Of a stretch of DNA of 64,000 nucleotides, positions 60,288 through 64,000 are shown one piece after another. Both the position numbers and the translations under genes were made by a program. This stretch comes from Ruegeria arenilitoris (lineage in GTDB: Bacteria > Pseudomonadota > Alphaproteobacteria > Rhodobacterales > Rhodobacteraceae). Positions within the stretch are counted from its first letter, which is position 1. Each line of letters begins with the position of its first letter. The stretch spans positions 248,001 to 312,000 of the forward strand of contig NZ_WPZQ01000005.1 in assembly GCF_013030265.1 (NCBI RefSeq), given 5' to 3'. Below the pieces are notes generated by a model. It was not told the origin of the DNA. It saw nothing but the letters and a program-made list of their open reading frames with translations, and ran no database searches.

Positions 60288-60997
60288 GCGCGAGTCTCCC
60301 GCAATATCGGTCGAACCCGCGCGACATGTGCTGCAAAGTCACTTTCGCTGATCGATCGGCCACCGAAATGAACACGTTCACTGTCCAGAACCAGCGCCCG
60401 CAGGTCTTGTATGTAAGACAGTGTTTGCGGCAGTTTTCGCAGGGCTTCACGATGTGTCCAGCTGCGTTTGAACAGGACGCCGTTTTCGTTCAGGCATCGC
60501 GTCAGGGCAAGTTGGGCCAATCCAATGAGCGCAAGCTGGCGGTCGGGAATATTGAGGATTGTGTCCAGATCAGATTGGTCCGCTGGGTCAGGCCCATCAC
60601 CGTTGGATTTCTGCCTCGATTTGCGCCGGGTGTTCTCTACGCCTTTGCCGAATGAAACGGATGTTCCACCTGCCGTGAAGTAGACGAATGCCACCAGGAT
60701 CCCCAAAATCAACAGCATGATTATGACGGTTGTCGTTTGAGACCCTCCTGAAAAGGTCCAGGAACGGTTTTCCTCTGAACGCTCAGGCTTTGGCTTGGCA
60801 TCTGTTTCCAGCGGTGGGGCTGGTCGCGTCGGATCAAAATACACGACGTTGCTGTCAATGCCGTGATATCGGATCGCATCCAGATAGGCCCTGCCGGACT
60901 CACTGAGTTCAGGAGGATCAATGACCGCTTCCTGCGCGATCACATAGGAAGCCGCGCACGCGAAAAAAGAGAAAATCAACGCAAAAACACAACGCAT
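60284..60997 (-). CDS. DUF4129 domain protein
   Basis: The 237 residues begin with a signal peptide (RCVFALIFSFFACAASYVIA). A membrane helix lies near residue 92-115 (VIIMLLILGILVAFVYFTAG). A C-terminal DUF4129-type domain carries LTRCLNENGVLFKRSWTHRE, and a tail ends in LVLDSERVHFGGRSISESDF. DUF4129 domains occur in membrane proteins near transglutaminase-like, DUF58 and MoxR proteins. It is the first gene of the set. The 85-bp gap to the BASS-type gene may hold the operon promoter. Function unknown. Confidence 0.83.
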   Translation of the reverse strand: MRCVFALIFSFFACAASYVIAQEAVIDPPELSESGRAYLDAIRYHGIDSNVVYFDPTRPAPPLETDAKPKPERSEENRSWTFSGGSQTTTVIIMLLILGILVAFVYFTAGGTSVSFGKGVENTRRKSRQKSNGDGPDPADQSDLDTILNIPDRQLALIGLAQLALTRCLNENGVLFKRSWTHREALRKLPQTLSYIQDLRALVLDSERVHFGGRSISESDFAAHVARVRPILRETRA

Positions 60998-61082
60998 TAG
61001 CGTATCGATAGATCACCGGTGTTTTGCATGCAATACGACAAATCTCCGGTATCTAAATGAGAGCAAAAGGTGTTGCAGTTCG

Positions 61083-62009
61083 TCAGGTCTGACCTCTGCG
61101 ATAGAGCGGTCGCATGATCAGCGGCGTCAGATACATCGGTATTTGATAGGCTCCAATAAAGACCATGATCGGGGCGGTAACCTCGGGTGGAAGTGAAACA
61201 AAAAATAGTGCGATGTTCCGGTTCCCCGCGATCAACGAAAGGGCAGTCGCCTTTGGCATCGACAACCTGTTGCGGGTCAACTGAAACGTGATGAACTGCG
61301 CCCCCAGATTGGCAGCGCAGGCAAATGCGATCCAGAAGGCAGCGCGCATCGGATCGGCCAACGCGACTGCGCTGACGGATGGCATGAGACCTATCACAAA
61401 AACCGCAAGCGTGATCGAGGCGGCGCCTTCGAGACTCAGAAGCGTGTTCTCGGATGGATTGCGCAAAACGGTCCGCCGCACCGCCACAGCAGCAATTGTA
61501 GCTAGGGCAATCGTCAGGAATAGCCGAAGCGCTGCCCATAATACCGCGCTTACCCCGCCCAGCTCGGGCAACAGCCAGAAAATCGGCACCACCGTCAGGG
61601 GCAACAGGGCGGTACCCACAACCATCAACCTCATGGCGTGTTCCGGCGGATGCCCCATCATCATGCACATGTTGGGACTGCCAGAAATCGACGGCGCCGC
61701 GGCCATGATGATCATCGACAAAAACAGTGGAGTGCCGATCCAGCCACCCGCAATCCCCACTGTTACGATAACCAACGGCAGAAGCAGCTGAATGCTTAAA
61801 ACCGTCAACATCACTTTCGGCAGTTCTGTCAGTGAACCCAGAATGGCTGCAGGCTCCATTCGCAGCACGGTGACGAACAACAGCAGCACAACAAGCGGCG
61901 GCAGAAAATCCCGCATCGGTTCGGCAAGTGCTGGCAATGCAAGACCCGCCAAAAGACCTGCGACCAATACGTAAGGTCCGTGGCGGGCCGCATGATGGAG
62001 CGGGTTCAA
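61083..62009 (-). CDS. BASS (bile acid:sodium symporter)-like membrane transporter
   Basis: This 308-residue protein is nearly all hydrophobic, with about nine to ten helices arranged as in the SBF/BASS superfamily (GPYVLVAGLLAGLALPAL, MLTVLSIQLLLPLVIV, and a crossover-like AAAPSISGSPNMCMMMGHPP with small and polar residues). The start is a TTG at 62009, spaced ten bases from GGGAGGA, the ribosome binding site lying in the stop region of the TRAP gene. It lies only 7 bp after the TRAP large subunit and should be co-transcribed. BASS members import organic anions with Na+, so the neighbouring TRAP and this protein may handle related solutes. Superfamily placement moderate. Confidence 0.7.
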   Translation of the reverse strand: MNPLHHAARHGPYVLVAGLLAGLALPALAEPMRDFLPPLVVLLLFVTVLRMEPAAILGSLTELPKVMLTVLSIQLLLPLVIVTVGIAGGWIGTPLFLSMIIMAAAPSISGSPNMCMMMGHPPEHAMRLMVVGTALLPLTVVPIFWLLPELGGVSAVLWAALRLFLTIALATIAAVAVRRTVLRNPSENTLLSLEGAASITLAVFVIGLMPSVSAVALADPMRAAFWIAFACAANLGAQFITFQLTRNRLSMPKATALSLIAGNRNIALFFVSLPPEVTAPIMVFIGAYQIPMYLTPLIMRPLYRRGQT

Positions 62010-62016
62010 GGCCGGG

Positions 62017-63330
62017 TTATCCTCCCGGCCTCTGACGCAGGTTCTCTGGCAGCCAGGTGGCCAGTTCTGGGAACCAGATCAGGACAAACACCATCAGAAC
62101 CATGATCAGGAACATCGGGATGGCAGCGCGTGCGATATAGCTCATCTCATGGTTGGTCATGCCCTGCATCACGAACAGGTTGAACCCGATTGGCGGTGTG
62201 ATCTGCGCCATCTCGACGACGACAACGATGAAGATGCCGAACCAGATCAGGTCGATGCCTGCGTCCCGGATCATTGGTTCGACCACAGCCATCGTCAGCA
62301 CCACTGAGGAGATGCCATCAAGAAAACAGCCCAGAATGATGTAGAAGACCAGCAGAACCATCAGCAGTTCGAACCGCGTCAGTTCCCACCCGGCAATCAG
62401 ATCAGCCAGTCCACGCGGCAGTCCGGTGAAGCCCATGGATAGGGACAAGAACGCAGCGCCCGCAAGGATCAGTGCAATCATCGCGCTGGTTCTGGTGGCA
62501 CCCATCAGGCTTTCAGTGAATGTCTTCCAAGTCAGTGACCCTTGACCTGCGGCCAGCAGCAGCCCTCCGATCACACCAAAGGCCGCAGCCTCGGTCGCTG
62601 TAGCATATCCCAGGTACATCGATCCGATTACCACCATGATCAGCAGGATCACCGGCAGCAGGAAGCGTGAGTTCTTGATTTTCTCCGAAAAACTCAGCTT
62701 GCCTTCGTTGTTGGGATTCCAGTCTTTGCCGAATTTCGAATAGATCGCCACGTAACCCATGAACATCGCGGCCAGCACCAGCCCGGGCAGGATACCGGCA
62801 AAGAATAGCTTGGTGATCGATTCATTGATGGTGACGCCGTAAACAATAAGCGTAAGCGACGGTGGGATCATGAGGCCCAGCGTTGCAGCGCCTGTCAGAG
62901 TGCCGATGATCATGCGTTCGGGGTAGTTTCGCTTTCTCAGTTCCGGGATCGACATCTTGCCGACCGTGGTCAGTGTAGCGGCCGAGGATCCGGACACAGC
63001 GGCGAAGACCGTACAGCCGACAATATTGGTGTGCACCAGACCGCCGGGCAGGGGGGCCATCCAAGGCGAAAGACCTTTGAACATGTCCTCAGATAATCGG
63101 GTTCGATACAGGATTTCGCCCATCCAGATGAACATGGGCAGTGCCGTCAGAGTCCACGAGGATGAAGCCGACCAGATGGTTGTGATCATGACATCGCCGA
63201 CAGGGCGGGTCGTGAACAGTTCCATCCCGACCCATGCGACGCCCATCAGGGCAAGGCCGACCCAGACACCGGTGCCCAGCAAGGTGAACAGTACAAAGAG
63301 AAAGAGGATGATGATTGATACGTTTTCCAT
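62017..63330 (-). CDS. TRAP transporter large membrane subunit (second set)
   Basis: The start at 63330 (MENVSIIILFLFVLFTLLGT) has GAGAGTGAGGAC upstream. A longer frame to 63384 lies in the DctQ gene. The protein is about 437 residues with about twelve helices. DctM family marks are TALPMFIWMGEILYRTRLSE, AAVSGSSAATLTTVGKMSIP, LTGAATLGLMIPPSLTLIVY and QITPPIGFNLFVMQGMTN. It imports an organic acid or similar solute with the DctP receptor that starts beyond the right edge. It differs from the first TRAP set and need not share its ligand. Confidence 0.94.
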   Translation of the reverse strand: MENVSIIILFLFVLFTLLGTGVWVGLALMGVAWVGMELFTTRPVGDVMITTIWSASSSWTLTALPMFIWMGEILYRTRLSEDMFKGLSPWMAPLPGGLVHTNIVGCTVFAAVSGSSAATLTTVGKMSIPELRKRNYPERMIIGTLTGAATLGLMIPPSLTLIVYGVTINESITKLFFAGILPGLVLAAMFMGYVAIYSKFGKDWNPNNEGKLSFSEKIKNSRFLLPVILLIMVVIGSMYLGYATATEAAAFGVIGGLLLAAGQGSLTWKTFTESLMGATRTSAMIALILAGAAFLSLSMGFTGLPRGLADLIAGWELTRFELLMVLLVFYIILGCFLDGISSVVLTMAVVEPMIRDAGIDLIWFGIFIVVVVEMAQITPPIGFNLFVMQGMTNHEMSYIARAAIPMFLIMVLMVFVLIWFPELATWLPENLRQRPGG

Positions 63331-63334
63331 GTCC

Positions 63335-63868
63335 TCACTCTCCGTGGCTTTGGTCGGCAAGGTCGCGGGTGATGCGGTGATCACCCCGGAACAGCACGTG
63401 GATCAGATGATCGGTCAGCGCGATGGCAAGAATGACAGCGCCGAACAGCATCGCTGATTGCGGTATCCAGAGGGCGGTTTTGTCCTGTCCCTGGCTGATG
63501 TCGTTGAACTTCCAGCTCCAGTAGACAAAGCGATAGGCGTACCAGCAGAAATACCACATTACAGCGGCGCCAACGGCAAAGCACCAAATCTCGAGAATGC
63601 GTCGAACCCCGTCCGGCACTGAATTCAACAGGATCGAGACGCGGATGTGACTGCCTCGGTTCAGCGCATTGGCAAAGGCAAGGAACGAAGCAGCTGCCAT
63701 CGCATAGCCGGCATAGTCCGGTGCTCCCGGAAACACCTCTCCAGTCCATCGGGCCAGCATCTGAACGACGATCAGCACAAGAATGGCTATCAGGCTAAGC
63801 GCGGCCAGAACACCCGCCGCCAGATAAATGAAATCCAGTACGGACCGAAGCCCTCTCAATACCGCCAT
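63335..63868 (-). CDS. TRAP transporter small membrane subunit (second set)
   Basis: The preferred start is ATG at 63868 (MAVLRGLRSVLDFIYLAAGV), about 177 residues. A TTG at 63901 would add eleven residues but sits right against a stable hairpin, leaving no room for a ribosome binding site. Four hydrophobic helices are seen, with LIVVQMLARWTGEVFPGAPD and SHIRVSILLNSVPDGVRRIL, the DctQ pattern. The gene ends 4 bp before the large subunit start. It is part of a TRAP set in the order dctP-dctQ-dctM. Confidence 0.9.
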   Translation of the reverse strand: MAVLRGLRSVLDFIYLAAGVLAALSLIAILVLIVVQMLARWTGEVFPGAPDYAGYAMAAASFLAFANALNRGSHIRVSILLNSVPDGVRRILEIWCFAVGAAVMWYFCWYAYRFVYWSWKFNDISQGQDKTALWIPQSAMLFGAVILAIALTDHLIHVLFRGDHRITRDLADQSHGE

Positions 63869-63901
63869 GCTGTCCCCGTTTGGTTGTGATTGAATGGACA
63901 A

Positions 63902-63924
63902 CGGGCGGCAGGATCAGCCGCCCG
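63902..63924 (-). terminator. Hairpin between dctP and dctQ of the second TRAP operon
   Basis: A perfect 8-bp GC stem (CGGGCGGC / GCCGCCCG) with a 7-base loop follows the receptor stop by 11 bp on the minus strand. There is no U-run. It is a common arrangement for keeping receptor mRNA above that of the membrane subunits. Confidence 0.6.
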
Positions 63925-63935
63925 GGTCAGGTTGT

Positions 63936-64000
63936 TTACTGAGACGAATTAAACGCGTCGACGATGGCTTTGCCCTCGTCGCCAGCGGCCTCAAGCCATT
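63936..64000 (-). CDS. TRAP receptor (DctP type), C-terminal fragment, cut by window edge
   Basis: Reading the minus strand from the right edge, the frame ends with WLEAAGDEGKAIVDAFNSSQ and a TAA stop at 63936-63938. About 20 residues are visible. Position directly upstream of dctQ and dctM, and the ending typical of DctP receptors, identify it as the periplasmic receptor of the second TRAP set. Confidence 0.7.
   Translation of the reverse strand, partial: WLEAAGDEGKAIVDAFNSSQ

Overview
The window looks like a chromosomal segment of a marine alphaproteobacterium of the Roseobacter group (Rhodobacterales). The grounds are the moderately GC-rich sequence, three TRAP-type carboxylate transporter sets (one cut by the right edge), a lone riboswitch-controlled thiC, the style of the protein sequences, and many amine/alcohol-type oxidoreductases in operons with 1-4 bp overlaps. 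No rRNA, tRNA, CRISPR array, insertion sequence or prophage was recognised. Genus is not determinable by reading alone.

Layout. (1) 1-1467: acyl-CoA synthetase cut by the left edge. (2) 1830-9460: a tightly overlapping five-gene plus-strand operon for a surface glycoconjugate (GT2 glycosyltransferase, UPF0104-type membrane protein, GT2-pyruvyltransferase fusion, B12-binding radical SAM enzyme, GT39-like membrane glycosyltransferase). (3) 9632-11295: an unrecognised membrane protein and an orphan MNT-type nucleotidyltransferase. (4) 11409-13420: thiC behind a TPP riboswitch. (5) 13570-18942: a 1790-residue autotransporter whose passenger is built from a 63-residue dimeric repeat, itself duplicated in a larger block. 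(6) 19215-36385: a type I secretion and adhesion island. It holds a TPR-sulfotransferase, a minus-strand operon (Ig-repeat adhesin, SapC-like protein, TolC-like lipoprotein, ABC exporter, HlyD), a divergent propeller/RTX/dockerin protein and a second ABC-HlyD pair. (7) 36795-45650: an RpiR-type regulator divergent from N-formylglutamate amidohydrolase, TRAP QMP, a glutamine synthetase-like enzyme, an aldehyde dehydrogenase and an iron alcohol dehydrogenase. (8) 45749-53855: a second catabolic operon (LeuB-like dehydrogenase, GMC oxidoreductase, ALDH, MmgE/PrpD, MttB-family methyltransferase) with a divergent LysR regulator. (9) 53965-60997: a MoxR/DUF58/SpoIIM/RDD/DUF4350/DUF4129 membrane-associated gene set plus a membrane protein. 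(10) 61083-64000: a BASS-type transporter and another TRAP operon cut by the right edge.

The most striking signal is in the secretion island. The large adhesin carries a cohesin-like module near its C-terminus. The divergently transcribed neighbour ends in a dockerin-like module with one canonical Ca-binding repeat. Both look like type I secretion substrates and both sit beside ABC/HlyD exporters, so the locus may build a two-component surface assembly. A TPR-sulfotransferase at the edge recalls the Rax system, in which a sulfotransferase modifies a type I substrate. Regions 7 and 8 read as two convergent catabolic operons sharing a bidirectional terminator. The first has the parts expected for gamma-glutamylation-type breakdown of an amino alcohol or polyamine. 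These functional links are inferences from domain content and gene order.
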